DNA of 64,000 nt. It comes from Hypericum androsaemum. Lineage: Eukaryota > Streptophyta > Magnoliopsida > Malpighiales > Hypericaceae. The notes under the pieces are model-generated. The model saw nothing but the letters and a program-made list of their open reading frames with translations, ran no database searches and had not been told where the DNA came from. The position numbers were made by a program, and so were the translations under genes. Of this stretch, positions 42,540 through 54,499 are shown piece after piece. Positions within the stretch are counted from its first letter, which is position 1. Each line of letters begins with the position of its first letter. The stretch lies in the NCBI GenBank assembly GCA_963995505.1, contig OZ023190.1, forward strand, positions 7,283,344 to 7,347,343. Reading direction: 5' to 3'.

Positions 42540-44675
42540 ATAATAATAAGCCTGGATTCCAAATGGGATGACTTGGTGACAAGGTCAACACCATGGACAA
42601 CAAGATTGACCAATTAGTGGGTTTGGTCCAACAATCTCTTCAGCAACAAACCAAAAGTCTGTAGAACCTAGATCGTTTTGAAACTCGCAAACTAAAAGGC
42701 CAAAATACAAGTAAAAGCCATCACATTGAAGACATTGGATAAAGAGGATGAACCATATATTCCTTCATCATCCCTTAAAGATTAGGAGAAGGTCGTCACT
42801 CGGGAACAATTCCTCATCAAAGGAGTGTGAGAAGCTAACAAAACTAGCCATGGAAAAGGAGGTACAATTTAAAAGGAAGAACTGGCCGAAAAGGAGGATT
42901 CTCATGTTCCTCCACTACCATTTCTTCAAAGCACCCTATGATTGATGAGAAAGTTCTTGAGTTCATAAAGACAATAGAGAACATTCAAAATCACATCTCC
43001 TTCTTTGTGATGTTAGAAGAAAGGTCACAATATGCCAAGTTTCTCAAAAAAATCATTGCATTATGATGTCAAGATAGCTCCATTGACAGCCAATTACATC
43101 TCCAAAGACACACCACCAAAACAAAAAAATCCAAGGAATTTTACTATTTCCTACAATATTAGTGGTGTTCAATTTTTACATTGTTTATGTGATTTGGGTG
43201 CAAAAATTAATCTTATCTTTTTGGGCAAATTAACTCTTAATCTTTGGTGTTTGGTCATCCACCCCCTCGAGTCCCTGCATTTTAAAAACTGATTTTGTCA
43301 TCCCTCGAATTTGGTTTTAGAAACTCTCGGGTCCCTACGCCAATAAAGTGACATCATCGGCTCTTTTTTTTATTTTTGGTCATAAAAATGACCAAAATAA
43401 TCTTAAACAAAAAAATTAAAAAATTTATCTTCTTCAACCTTTGACCAAGAACACCAAAAACCAAAAACAACCCAAAACAAGATCAAACTAACCAACATCA
43501 AGAACACAACCAAGAACATCAACTAAGATCAAACAATAAAATCAACCCGCCAGTTGTCTTCCCTGGTGAACATGAACCCCGAGGAACACTAAATCAATAC
43601 CAAAACTAAAATCAACCCCGACAAATTAAAAACTCTAACTTTGATTAACCCCGGGTTCACTGCTAGAACGAAGGCAATTTGTAGCGGCATTACAAATACC
43701 CAGGAAAAACAAAGTGAGGTGGGGTCAATGAACCCAAAAATTGAAACCATTTGGTCAATTTCTGCAATGGCGAGGTTCACTGGCGGGAGACGAAGGTTCA
43801 TTCGCTCGATGCTCCTCGGCAACCGAAGCCCCTCCATTCGAGCTTCAGGCCACTGGCAATGCTATGAGACGACGTCAGATGTGCCCACCGGTGGGAGACG
43901 AGGTTTTAACTTCTCTGGCGAGGGGAGATGAAATGACGCCGATCCACCCGGCCTGATCTCCGGCAGCGTCGGGCTCCTCCCAAGAGCTGCTTCTCGGATG
44001 ACGAAAATCGAAGAGTGGCCCGGGCTCTAATGGTGTTGGGTTTGAGTTTGTGCCTGGTTCGGCCTGCTTGATTTAGTCGAGTAATTATTAATGGTGTTGG
44101 GTTCGAGTTGATTTAGTTGAGTTTGTGCTTGATTTAAGATCTCTTGGGTTTCGAATTTTTTTTGGTTGTTATTCATGTTCTTGGTTGTGTTCTTGACGTT
44201 GGTTAGTTTGATCTTATTTTTGGTTTTTGGTGTTCTTGGTCAAAGGTGAATTTTTTATTTTTTGTTTAAGGGTATTTTGGTCATTTTTTATGACCAAAAA
44301 TGAAAAAAGAGCCGATGAAGTCACTTTATTTGCGCAGGAACCCGAGAGTTTCTAAAACCAAATTCGAGGGATGTCAAGATCAGTTTTAAAATGTAGGGAC
44401 CCGAGGGGGAGGATGACCAAACACCAAGGACTAGGGGATAATTTGCCCTATATTTTTTGCTACATTATGCTTCAGCTTGTGGATCAAACTATGAAGAAGT
44501 CACATGGAATGATGAAGAATGTGCTGGTATAAGTCAACAAATTTCTCATACCAATGGAATTTTTGGTATTAGACTTTAATGGCGATGCGAGTTGGCCATT
44601 CATCTTGGGGCGATTACTCCTCAAAACTAGTCATGCAATAGTGGGCATAAACGGTAGAAAGATAACTCTCTGAAT
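42540..44675 (+). pseudogene. Ty3/gypsy gag and protease relic, split by MULE-3
   Basis: A coiled gag piece (MDNKIDQLVGLVQQSLQQQ) at about 42595 is followed in broken frames by QYAKFLKKI near 43030, then PPKQKNPRNFTISYNISG near 43110. Next comes the retropepsin-like LCDLGAKINLI near 43186. MULE-3 (43223-44448) interrupts here. Homology resumes with LQLVDQT near 44471 and FILGRLLLKTSHAIV near 44600, ending at a TGA near 44672. The order is that of gag-protease in plant Ty3/gypsy elements of the Athila/Tat type. The usual DLGA active-site word is intact but frames and stops rule out function. Reverse transcriptase and integrase are not found. Confidence 0.75.
43223..44448. mobile_element. MULE-3: long-TIR Mutator-like element in a gypsy protease
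   Basis: The ends are GGGCAAATTAACTC and GGGGATAATTTGCCC, with TIRs of about 300 bp that share the inner part of MULE-2 (a GGTCAT...ATGACC segment and AACCAAGAACATCAA). The flanks are TATCTTTTT (43214-43222) and TATATTTTT (44449-44457), eight of nine bases alike. The GC-rich interior (about 43660-44060) is not recognised and contains no transposase. It interrupts a gypsy protease, so it is younger than that insertion. Confidence 0.87.
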
Positions 44676-44689
44676 ATGTGTTGTAGACA

Positions 44690-46330
44690 GGTTTTGACGC
44701 CCGACTCTTGCAGCAAAGATAAGTAAGGAATATGTGGTATCCACAAGGAGTGGGCCTAGAGTTTGCTCTATCAGCTAGCTACCTAAATCTAGGACAGATC
44801 TATTTTTGTAGTTTTGGTTGGGTGATGCATGCAATCAGAGATCTAAAATGCGTAGACAAATAAATGGAAAGCTGGGTCAGACACCTTCCATGCAACCTTC
44901 CTAGCTAGGTAACCTTGTAGGTTTAATAAATGCGTGACGGTCAAAGGGTTTCTAAAAGTAGCAATGTTTCACTCTCGTCCTTCACCCTCGTCAAAGCTGG
45001 TTCGCGAGCCAGGGTCTAAATATGTTAGTGATTCACGATTCGATAGTCAGTTCGGGGCCCCTCACCTAGTCCAAACCCATGACCTTTAACCCAACTCTCG
45101 ACCGCACACCCTATAGACAACTAGCAACTACTCCCTTCACTCTCGTACTTTGGGAAAGTTCTTCTAGTCTACCAGCCATCCCTTTCTACGATCTCTCTTC
45201 ACTCTCGTTCTTTGGGCAAGTTAACTTCGATCATCTAATAAGCAGCTAACACTCTCAATATTAAGCTTAACAATAGGTCCTTCAAGTCTAGAAGCATTAA
45301 TTCCTCTGGCTAGTACGTGCTCAAAGGAAATTTAGCCAATTTAGTCGCCTAGCTAATCAGGAAAACTTAGGGCACCCAATCCAAAAATGCTTTACTCACT
45401 ACTCATACTAAATAATATGAATGATAAAATAGGTAAACCCTAAATGTCACAAGCAAACACAAAGATAAAGATTAGAGAGGGCTTAGTCATCCGAAGGTCC
45501 CTTCAGCCTTGCTCCTGGCCACCTATCTACTAATGAGAGAGCTCTCTCCTAGTCTAAGGCTTAGAGCCTTCAAAGGCATACTAGGGTAAATGCAAGAGTC
45601 CTTCCCCCACTTTCCTAAAAAGAAAAATTACAAAAAGGTGACATGACCGAATATCCGATGTAGTCCCATGTCAAAAATATTCTTTGTTGATCCCCAGACG
45701 TGGCAGCTTGTGGTCCCAAAATGTCCTTAGACGCCAATGCTAGACAATTTCATTAGGAAGTTGTCTAAAAGTGGAAGCCGCTCGCATCAGCCAAAGTTCA
45801 CACATAATGTGACTTCGCGCGGATCCTTTCTAGTATGTTCGGCATTTGGCTTGGGAGCTCTGTGCGATAGCCGACCCTTCACTAAAATCTCAGCGCGGTC
45901 TTTAGGTCTTCATTTATTTTTTCTCCGCGCGGCTTTCAATCAAGTATGTATGGCTTTGGATCTTTGTCCGACTGCTTTAGATCCCTGAACGGTAGCTTAT
46001 AGTGCATGCTTCAAGATGCCTTTCACACGTGCTTCATCACTTCCCTCAGATATTGCTTACAATCTCCCTCCATTCATGGCTTTTGCACAGATTCATCCTC
46101 CTCTGCCTTCGTTTGTACCCGTTCCCACTAAACTCCTTCTAAAAACATAAAAGATTCAATGAATGACTCCATTCAAGATAACATGTCCAAAATGGACTAA
46201 AAGACTCAAGACTCGAAGATAAAATGACTCAAAACTATCTAAAATGACCCTAAAATGGCCTAGTGAATTGCATGTTTTGGACACACATCACACTCCCACA
46301 CTTGCTTATCCTCAATAAAAAACTAAGCAT
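44690..46330. repeat. Unclassified non-coding repeat family R, copy B
   Basis: It directly follows the gypsy protease relic. It contains AACCTTCCTAGCTAGGTA near 44896, two TTCACTCTCGT-CTTTGGG words at about 45140 and 45196, and near its right end CACTCCCACACTTGCTTATCC. Related words in the same order occur at 19700-22120, 52750-53720 and 58030-58570. No open frame of note is seen. Confidence 0.5.
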
Positions 46331-48195
46331 GGGTGACCAAAAATGAACCAAAAACACATAAGGTAGAGATTAGGCAAGATAGGTAAAAAAAAAAACCACA
46401 CCCTTATAAACCTTCAATATCCCATCAAAAGACCACCTCATAACCTAATAGTTTATTTACCTGAGCGCGAGGAGTAAAGACATATAGACACCACATCAAA
46501 AGACATGTATACACTATATCCTTGATAGTAAAGACATGTAGACACCGCATCCTCGATAGTTAACGCTAGTAAACTACACTAGAGGACTGACCACTTAGAG
46601 GGTAGGAAATTTATTAAGCTCACATCTATGGTAGTCAACTTTCCAACTCTCGCATACAAGCCTGGGATCTCAAAATATCCTACGTTAAAACCTGGAGCTC
46701 GCCATAGGATCTTGGCATACGCTAGAGGAAGCCTAGAATATGCCATAGGGAGCCTTGAGCTCGCAAGAGGAGCCTAACGTACGCTAAAGTCTAAGATGGA
46801 TTTGGTGAGTGATGTAGCATATGATGCAAAAATATTATGTACGCCAATTGTTGCGCAAGGCTATACCGTCTCTACTCTGGACTTTCTTGTTATGAAAAAT
46901 GTTATTTATTTTTTAGGTTTTGTTTTGGGCAAGTGTACTCCTAAGGGTTTTTCCCTTTTATGTTTTTTACCTAATGCTATATAAATCCCTCTAGTTGTAG
47001 GTTCTAGATATCTTGGTATCTTCTATGCACTTTGGAACTTATTAAATTCATCTACTCACTTTTTATATTTTGAGGGAACTTTCACTATGCTTATCATATC
47101 TTGTGTGGATGTCATGAGTAGTGAGTAGTTCTCTTATTAAGTGTGATGCTCGATTAATGCTCCACTTTCTAGGCTAGATTATAGATTGATTATTTGTAGC
47201 ATTAGTTACGTAATCGATGATCTTAATACTTAGTCTAACTTAATCACATAGATTATGATCCAAGTTAATGCTAAGAGGCCGAGAGGATGTTTTGGTTAAC
47301 AGAAGAATCAATCAATACTTTCGAAGGTATCAGAAAGATATTTTGGTATCGAGGAACGATTCTCAAGGAAGAAACTTCATAATTAGAATTAGGATTGGTC
47401 GTAAATATAGTTAAAACGCGAGAGCTAGATTAGTCGCTTTGGTCTTTTCTATTTCAATTTTGATACCTAGCTACCGAAAGCTGTAGGTAGACCATTAGAT
47501 AACTCTGGATACTAGTTGGAACTTCATAAGATCCATAATTATTGCTAAGCATTTGTTCATCTTTGTCGTAGATATAGTTAACACGAGAGAGCTAGCCTAG
47601 TCTCTTCAGTTTTGATAGGGTATCATGCTCATTTTTGTCATTTATATCAAGTTCATCTTTATTTTCCGCTGAGTTTATTTTCGTTCAATTCAACAACAAT
47701 CATCTTAAATTTATTTGACATCGAAATATTTTTGTATAAAAAATTTGATGATGTACAATTTGTTTATATATATGTATGTTAGATTTTGTTAATTTATATA
47801 GAAGATTGTGGTAGACTTAATTTATATAGCAAATGAAAAATTTTGTTAGATTTTTTTTATTTTATGTATGTTAGATTTTATTAATTGTGATAGACTTAAT
47901 TTATATATATGTATGTTAGATTTTGTTAAATTATATAGAAAATGTAAATTTTTATCTAATTTTGTATGGCTAAATGTTAATTTTATGACCAATCAAGTAT
48001 TTAAACTTTATTTATTACGTTCACAAGCTTTGAACATACTATTTTATTAATTGCATTTAAGTTGCTTATCGTTTGTACTGACAAATAAATTAATTACACT
48101 AATTAAAAAATAATATAAAAATCAATATAAAATTTACTTACAGTTTCTCTTTAATATATGATGTTTGCTTTGCTTTTGTCTTGCCCACTTAAACA
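46331..48195. other. AT-rich DNA with short local repeats, no gene
   Basis: At 46490-46560 an AAGACATGTAGACACC word is repeated. At 46680-46795 units of about 28-30 bases containing GAGCTCGC, CATAGG and TACGCTA recur imperfectly. At 47399-47465 and 47566-47626 a GATATAGTTAA-type segment with GAGAGCTAG is duplicated. At 47770-47940 a GTATGTTAGATTTTGTTAA unit recurs with a period of roughly 45-90 bases. None is coding. Confidence 0.5.
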
Positions 48196-48330
48196 TAATC
48201 GGGCCTATCATTTTATTGTAATCGAGCATGTCATTTTATCGTAATCGGACCTACCATTTTATCGTATCCGGGTATGTCATTTTATCGTGATCGGCCATGC
48301 TATTTTGACATACCAGCTTGACCATTTAAT
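48196..48330 (-). repeat. Degenerate minisatellite, minus orientation
   Basis: Read on the minus strand, four to five units of the form ATGACATGCTCGATTACGAT and ATGGTAGGTCCGATTACGAT occur, the same words as in 9725-10380. On the plus strand they read CATTTTATCGTAATCGG. Confidence 0.7.
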
Positions 48331-48890
48331 CCCTAATTAGAATTTACATATCCATAATTACATTATCTGACTAATTGGACCTAGATTTTTTATTAAAAAA
48401 TTCAAGTGACTTATCTAGATATTGAATAAATAATATTACAAGTGGCAAATATTACAATCTCCAAAATAATTTGATGCCATGAGAAATTATTGAATAGGCT
48501 GTACATTTAATTATTTTCGCTTTTTGCTTCCTCTATGGTGCGTGATAAATAATTGAATGCCATGAATATTACAATTTTGAAATAATCACACAAATTTATT
48601 TTTATATTGGCTGCACAATAAATGACCGCGTTTCAATTGACACGTGGTAGTCGGGGGTTGGCTGCAATACCCAATCTACCCCCTCTGTGCACGCGTAGCC
48701 CACCACAGTTGGATCGTTCAGCGCGTCTGTTTAGATGAATCTGACGGCCTAGATGAAGTCATGTAAATCTAGAAATCATTTATTTCACTCCGCACTGATT
48801 CTCGGCCAGCCCATTCTGTAATTTATTTTTATTTTTATTAATTTTAAAAATATATGGATGCAACTATTTATTTAAAATATATAAATTTTT
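48331..48890. other. Intergenic DNA, no gene
   Basis: AT-rich apart from a GC-richer patch at 48620-48740 with ACGCGTAGCCCACCAC. Nothing coding is seen. Confidence 0.4.
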
Positions 48891-50078
48891 GGGCAAATTT
48901 CTTTTAGCTTAAATCACTGTTTCACTTTTTTCTGTTTCGAAATCAAAATTTTGGCCCTTACTTTTATTGAACTCTAAGACCTCTGTCGTAAGAACCGTAA
49001 AAATTTTCCTGCGAAGAGCGTCTGAAATGACCCATTTGCCCTTTAGTAAAAAATAATTAAAAAACTCTTACAATAAAAGATAAAAAATTTCCCCCCTCTC
49101 CTCCCTTCTCCTCTCCCGTTTTTTCCCTCCCCTTCTCTCCTTCCTTTCCTCTCCTCCATTAAAGGCAAACACCATCAATCCCAAAAATTCCAGAAAAAAT
49201 CTCATAAATCCTCCTATCTTCAAACTTTTTTTGTTAGAAACACTTGAAACCATATCACTAAAAACAACAACAAATCCCAGAAACTAAACAGGACCAGAAA
49301 TTCCTCAAATCCCATCTTCAAGCTAAATACCAACAAAAAAAACACTTGAAACCATATCACTAAAAAGATGCTCCCGTAGATCAATAAATCCCAGAAGTCG
49401 CAAAGAGGAGGAAAACAAGAACAAGAAATTAGCAGGACCAGAAATCCCAGAAGTCGCAAAGATGGCATTCTGAGTTTTCATAATTGAGAAGTCGCAGAAA
49501 TCCCAGAGATACCAAAGTCGCAGAAATCCCAGAACGAGAAACGAGAACAAAACTGAGAAGTGTGTCTCATTTTCATTAACGAAAACAAGAAATTAGCAGG
49601 ACCTGGAACCAACCTGTCTCATCTAAAAATTTAATTAATTAATTACATATTAGTTTAACATTGCTCGTAATCATTTCAGCTTTTGGAATGGTCACCGTAA
49701 GCACTCTGATTTAATTAGGGTTCTTAGCTTTGGGTTTATGGAATTCTTAGTTTTAGGTTTATGGAGTTATTAATTATTGGGGTGTTGATTGTTGGTTGTT
49801 CAAGGTCGAAGAAGAGAGGAGAGGAGATGGGAGAGAGACGAGAGTGGATGAGAGAGGAGAGTGGGAGGAGAGAGGTCAGGTTATTTTTTGGTGATTTTTT
49901 AATTGTGGGGCATTTCGGTCTTTTTAAGGTGCTCCTCGTGGAAAATTTTTACGATCGTAATCGCAGGGATCTTAGAGTTCAATAAAAACAAACTACGGGG
50001 CCAAATTTTTGGTTTCGAAACAAGAAGAGCTAAAATTATGATTTAAGTAAACCCCGTGAGGTCGAGGGCAATTTGTCC
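48891..50078. mobile_element. MULE-4: long-TIR element next to DSS1
   Basis: The left end is GGGCAAATTTCTTTTAG and the right end GAGGGCAATTTGTCC, with TIRs of about 190 bp (shared words TTGAACTCTAAGA, CGTAAAAATTTTCC, TTTCGAAA). The flanks TAAATTTTT at 48882-48890 and 50079-50087 are an exact 9-bp duplication. The sub-terminal parts are strongly pyrimidine-rich on one side and purine-rich on the other. The interior repeats AAATCCCAGAAGTCGCA and AAACACTTGAAACCATATC. No transposase is found. It ends 225 bp before the DSS1 ATG and may supply promoter or 5' UTR sequence. Confidence 0.88.
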
Positions 50079-50303
50079 TAAATTTTTTACCTGTTTTGGA
50101 AAATATCCAATGACCTCCTCGGTAGATTGATACTAAACGCAAAGGACCTGGATTAGTCCAACCAACTTGCCCGCTACTCCAGTGGAATAAGAGAGAAACC
50201 GCAAACAGCGGAATCAATCCAAATCAACGAAGCTCCCAAATAATAACAAAAAAACCCCAAGGAAAAACAATAATAAAAACCCAAGCGAGAGACGGCAAAG
50301 GAA

Positions 50304-50790
50304 ATGGCGACGGAAGCGAAAACCCCGGCGTCGGACGTGAAGCTGGACCTCTTCGAAGACGACGACGAGTTCGAGGAATTCGAAATCGGCCAAGGTATAT
50401 TTCCCGATTCAAAACCCTAACTCTGAACGTAAACCTTGGCCTAGGTTTTTCTCTCTTGATATAGGGGTTTCTTGTTTGGCTTATCAGCTACTAATCCCAA
50501 TTAACCGTTGAGGAGGTTTCTAGGATGAATTAGGGTTCCTCTTCCTGTACCGACCATTGTTTCTAAACTTTAGGCCAGCTGGTAGCTGGCACTGTTTTCT
50601 GGGTCGAGAATTGGAATTGAGGAAGCTGTGGGATAACCACGCGGGAGCGGGAGAGCACTTCGAGATGGTTCTCGTCGTATATGACCCGCGGGAGCGGGAT
50701 AGCTTCTTTGTGTACTGCTGACTGCTGTTTTCCTTGTATGGCGTGGCTGTGGCAGAGTGGGAGGCCAAGGAGGAAGGGAAGGATGTCACT

Positions 50791-50825
<35 letters not shown>

Positions 50826-50895
50826 CAACGACGATTTCTCGTTGCAGTTAAGGAGGGAGCTCGAGAAGACCCCCGAGCTCAAAGAGAAAAAATGA
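50304..50895 (+). CDS. DSS1: DSS1/SEM1, 26S proteasome and BRCA2-associated acidic protein
   Basis: Two exons, 50304-50394 and 50756-50895, join at a GT-AG intron inside a Glu codon and give 76 residues, about the normal plant length. The protein is extremely acidic and has the two family blocks DLFEDDDEFEEFE and QQWEDDWDDDDVNDDF, then a basic amphipathic tail LRRELEKTPELKEKK. Family knowledge: DSS1 is a subunit of the proteasome lid (Rpn15) and TREX-2 and binds BRCA2 during homologous recombination. The intron phase between the two acidic blocks and the intact blocks argue for a functional gene. MULE-4 lies just upstream. Confidence 0.96.
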
Positions 50896-52479
50896 GCTCT
50901 TCCCCCTCGTGTTCAATTGATCTTAGCCTAATTTCTCTATCTGGTACATTCAGCTGTTAACTACTGAGGATGATTTTTCCTCGTTAGCTTGTTCTGGAAA
51001 TGTTGGGACCTCTGAGAATCAGAATATGAATGTAGTTTTTGTGGATTTATAGAAAGAGTTCAATGGCTTTTATTCTGCAACTTCTCTGGCTCCTTGGTTA
51101 TCTTACGTACGAGTGTTCAACTCTGTGTTTCCTCTATGGATTGCTGTGTTACCACACAGATCCTTCCTTGAATTGGTCCCATCATATGTCTGCATTTTGG
51201 TGACGATGTCTTCTCTCCTCATCCAATATAGTATTTGCTAGCAATTCGTTAGAGGCAGAAGCTTTAGTGGAAGAGGACAGGATTTCGAGGAACCATCTGC
51301 TGTTTCGAAACCTTTTACATGTCCTTCAATGAGAAGGTTTCCTTGGTAATTGCTGTATCATCCGGGGTATAGTTGTGCACTTTTCTCCTACTCAATGAGT
51401 GAGTGTTTGACGCTCATAGTTTGCATTATTCTCAACTTTAGTAAATCAGAACAATCCACCTGTGAGCCAGATGTTGTCTAGTTTGTAACTGGTTTCTGGC
51501 TAGAAACTTGAGAACTCTCAAAGATAGGAAGACAAGAAATCATTCTGATTGACAGTCGAGATACGGTCATTAAGTCCATCCTTGTGGGATCTTCAATCCT
51601 ATGTTCGATCACCAGTAGACAGTCTATCAGTGTGTTGGTTTGTCAAGGGAAGTCCTTTGTGGCTGTTTGCTAGCTGATTCCATCTTTGTTCCTTCTTAAG
51701 AAGTTGATTCCATCTTTGTTGATTAGATATATTCGTTACAAACAGAACTGGCCGAGTTGTTGCCTAATCATGCATAACTATCGGCTATCGTTGACAAATC
51801 AACTGTAACTAAGCAAACATTTAATTGTAATTTAAAATTCCATGTCCGAAAGATATAGGAATGTCCATAGCAGCAAGTATCGGAATTCCTTTGGTAGTTG
51901 GTACGTGTAGAATCTAATAATCCATACAAGACCAGACGTTGCTACAGAGAGACCATGCCAATAGATCACTAAAGACAAAAACCTCACCAGCAGCAAATAG
52001 TATGATCTTTTTGAGAAAAGCAAATAGTATGATCTGAACAATGAAAAATAGAAAAACTAGGCTGGAATTGCAGCACAGAATGAAGATTTCTGGAAGTTCT
52101 TTTACTGGATAATCAAATTACAGTGTAAATACAATGATCAAATAGGAGAAATATACTCTTTATAAGACGGAGAAATTGTGTTTTTCTATAAATAGAAATT
52201 TGTTACATATTCAACCGAAATTTTCACTTTAGATCTCATTTATTTCAAGCGAACAAGCGAAATTTTCACCCCTTGTACATTGTTAGAGCGAGTGTTCATT
52301 GGTACATTCTAACAGTAATTAGATGATCCAAGCCGAAATATCTCACAAGCTATAGCACAAGAATTAGATTATCCAAATTGGTTCAGTCAGTACATGACCT
52401 AGAGAAAAAAATGCACATTGTGAACCGTTGAATTAGCCTAATGCGCTCAATGGAACGAAATTGAATTTTTGGTTCTATG
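50896..52479. other. DSS1 3' region and intergenic DNA
   Basis: The first few hundred bases should be DSS1 3' UTR. After that I see no supportable gene. The short minus-strand frame at 51832-52041 is not recognised. Confidence 0.4.
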
Positions 52480-52746
52480 TTAATTCAACTCCAACATCAA
52501 CTACGACCTCCTCACCTCCTTCACTCAGAATCACACTGACCTTCAAAAGAAGAACACAGGTTTGACAAATCGGACACACCACGAGTCTATCCACTCGGAA
52601 TGGCAAATATGGTTATAAATAAGCAACAACTTGCACTCATTGCCTGCATTGAAGTTCTCCAAACAAACAACACAGGCCAGAGGACTTGGCTCTTCTTCCC
52701 CGTCTGTCACCTCTGATACCATGTCGACGAGCGCGTTTTTATACAC
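52480..52746 (-). pseudogene. RING-H2 finger protein pseudogene
   Basis: From the ATG at 52746 the frame reads an acidic leader, then ACVVCLENFNAGNECKLL, then YNHICHSEWIDSW. This follows the RING-H2 pattern, but the third Cys is Tyr and the Cys after the second His is Trp. A frame change then moves the end of the ring (CPICQT) into another frame, which continues to the TAA at 52480. About six residues that normally separate DSW from CPIC are missing, so a small deletion probably caused the shift. In intact relatives the domain binds zinc and an E2 enzyme for ubiquitin transfer. Here two ligands and the frame are lost. Confidence 0.75.
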
Positions 52747-52749
52747 GCG

Positions 52750-53720
52750 TTGGAAAGATAGGGAGCAGAGTGTCGAACACAGGGAGCTAGCTTGAAGACC
52801 TAATTACAGCGCTAAGTGTTGTAAGATTTGTAGAGTTTTTGTGTATTTGGTGGTTGATTAGGTAAGTTGCCCTCGAATTTAGGGAAGAGTTGGCTAGGCA
52901 CCCTTCTGTTAACCTACCAAGCCAAGGTCTTTTTAGATAGCGTAGGTAAGGGTCGAATTTTTCTAAGGCTAAGGAGCCCCTTATCATGGGTGACTCCCCT
53001 AAATGACTGTTTTGACCCGTGGGACCCAACCCAATGGTGACTCTACATCATAGCCCCAATCCATATGAGACTACTTCCGAAGGACCACTATATGTGCAAT
53101 CCCTACGAAAACGTTCCCAATACCATGATAATAGCCAATTGGTTAGATTTCTGTTATCTCCCCCGGTGTCACTCGAGAGGATCAAACCACAATCATCTAG
53201 CGGTGCCTAGAGAATCACCTAGCCATGCTAAGGACATCCCGGAGGGACCCCACATCACATGGAAGAACACGGCTCTCACCTCTAATTCATGAACTAGGGT
53301 CATCTCTAGGCCCACACTAGAAGCATTAAGTCCCCAACCAAAACCTACCCTATTATCTATCCATTTCAAGCCCTAACTAGGTAGGTGTGATTAAGGCACG
53401 CAACCCACAAGCAATCTACTCAAGCATTAAAGAGACAAGCATACTTAATGTAAACATTAACTAGATAGACATGGAAAAAGATATGACAGAAGACTTATGA
53501 AGAGCTCTTCTAGCTCCTTGGCCTCCTTTAAGGTTAGCTTGAACCCAAAAGAAATAAGAAAGAGTACTTTCCCTAAACTATAGAACATGTCTAAAAAATG
53601 GGGCTTAAAGAGGTATATATAAAGTTCACCCCCTAAAATCCTAGAAAAATCTGAATTAAGATAAGACAAAAGAGTTTCTAGGTCAAGACTTAAGTGGCTC
53701 GCCTGGTCTTACTGGCGCCG
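52750..53720. repeat. Unclassified non-coding repeat family R, copy C
   Basis: It has the words GTGTCGAACACAGGGAGCTAGC, TAGGCACCCTTCTGTTAACC and lists of short CTAAC/CCCAC words, with a TATATATAAAG segment near 53612. The order resembles copies A, B and D. No gene is seen. Confidence 0.4.
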
Positions 53721-54499
53721 AACTATGGATGTTGTCGTCCGCCATCATCATAAGTCACATCGTCCGCCAAGGTTGTCGTCACATGCCGATACTTGGGTCG
53801 TTTGCCATTTTCAGTGTCGTCCAACAGGTCCAGGATGTCAAAATCCTTGTAAGACTCGTCTCCTACTGGACTTTCCCGGCACTCGCGACACCTGTTGATA
53901 TGAATCCTATAAGCATTATAAAGTGACAATCTGACCAATTATGAGAGAACGCACAAAGCGCTTGAAGTCACAAGTTAACAGGCTGATTTCTAATCTTATT
54001 TCAAAGAGGTTGACTCAATTGAGTTCATTATTGAAGAACCATGAAATTGAGCATTCATTCATATTGTAGAAGAAAATTTTAGCACCAAAGATCCGAAAGT
54101 TTTATTCTCTCTAATTAGGCAAACTATTTAGAAAATTTAGTTCCAGCCATTAGTTTTGTTTAGAAAATTAGTTCCAGCAACTTTTGGCTTGTTTAGGATC
54201 GATATTCATGTTTTGGCCTCCCTAAAAGGTTTAGATTTGATTCTTTTTAGATTCTCTTTTAACCACAATTTTGACCTATTTATGAGTTGTTTTGAAAAGA
54301 GGTACAAGTAAAACATGCTAGAGTGTTATAAATAAAGTTGATATTATTGATGACTTATAGAGTATCGAGGATACGGAAACAAGATGCGGTCACTATCACT
54401 ATTGTCACTAAATAAAAATCGACAGTAGATTAAAAAAAGAAGAGGGATGCAAGGAATCAACGAAGAATTAGTAGTTGCGACAAGCAGTTGGGGTGACAA
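53721..54499. other. Intergenic DNA downstream of the calmodulin-like gene
   Basis: A GC-richer start (53721-53900) is followed by AT-rich sequence. It should include the 3' UTR of the minus-strand calmodulin-like gene next to 54500. No other gene is seen. Confidence 0.4.

Noticed and set aside
52715..52735. Copia primer-like word ATGGTATCAGAG on the minus strand
   Set aside because: It codes for MVSEVT in the RING-H2 pseudogene leader and there is no LTR or gag beside it.
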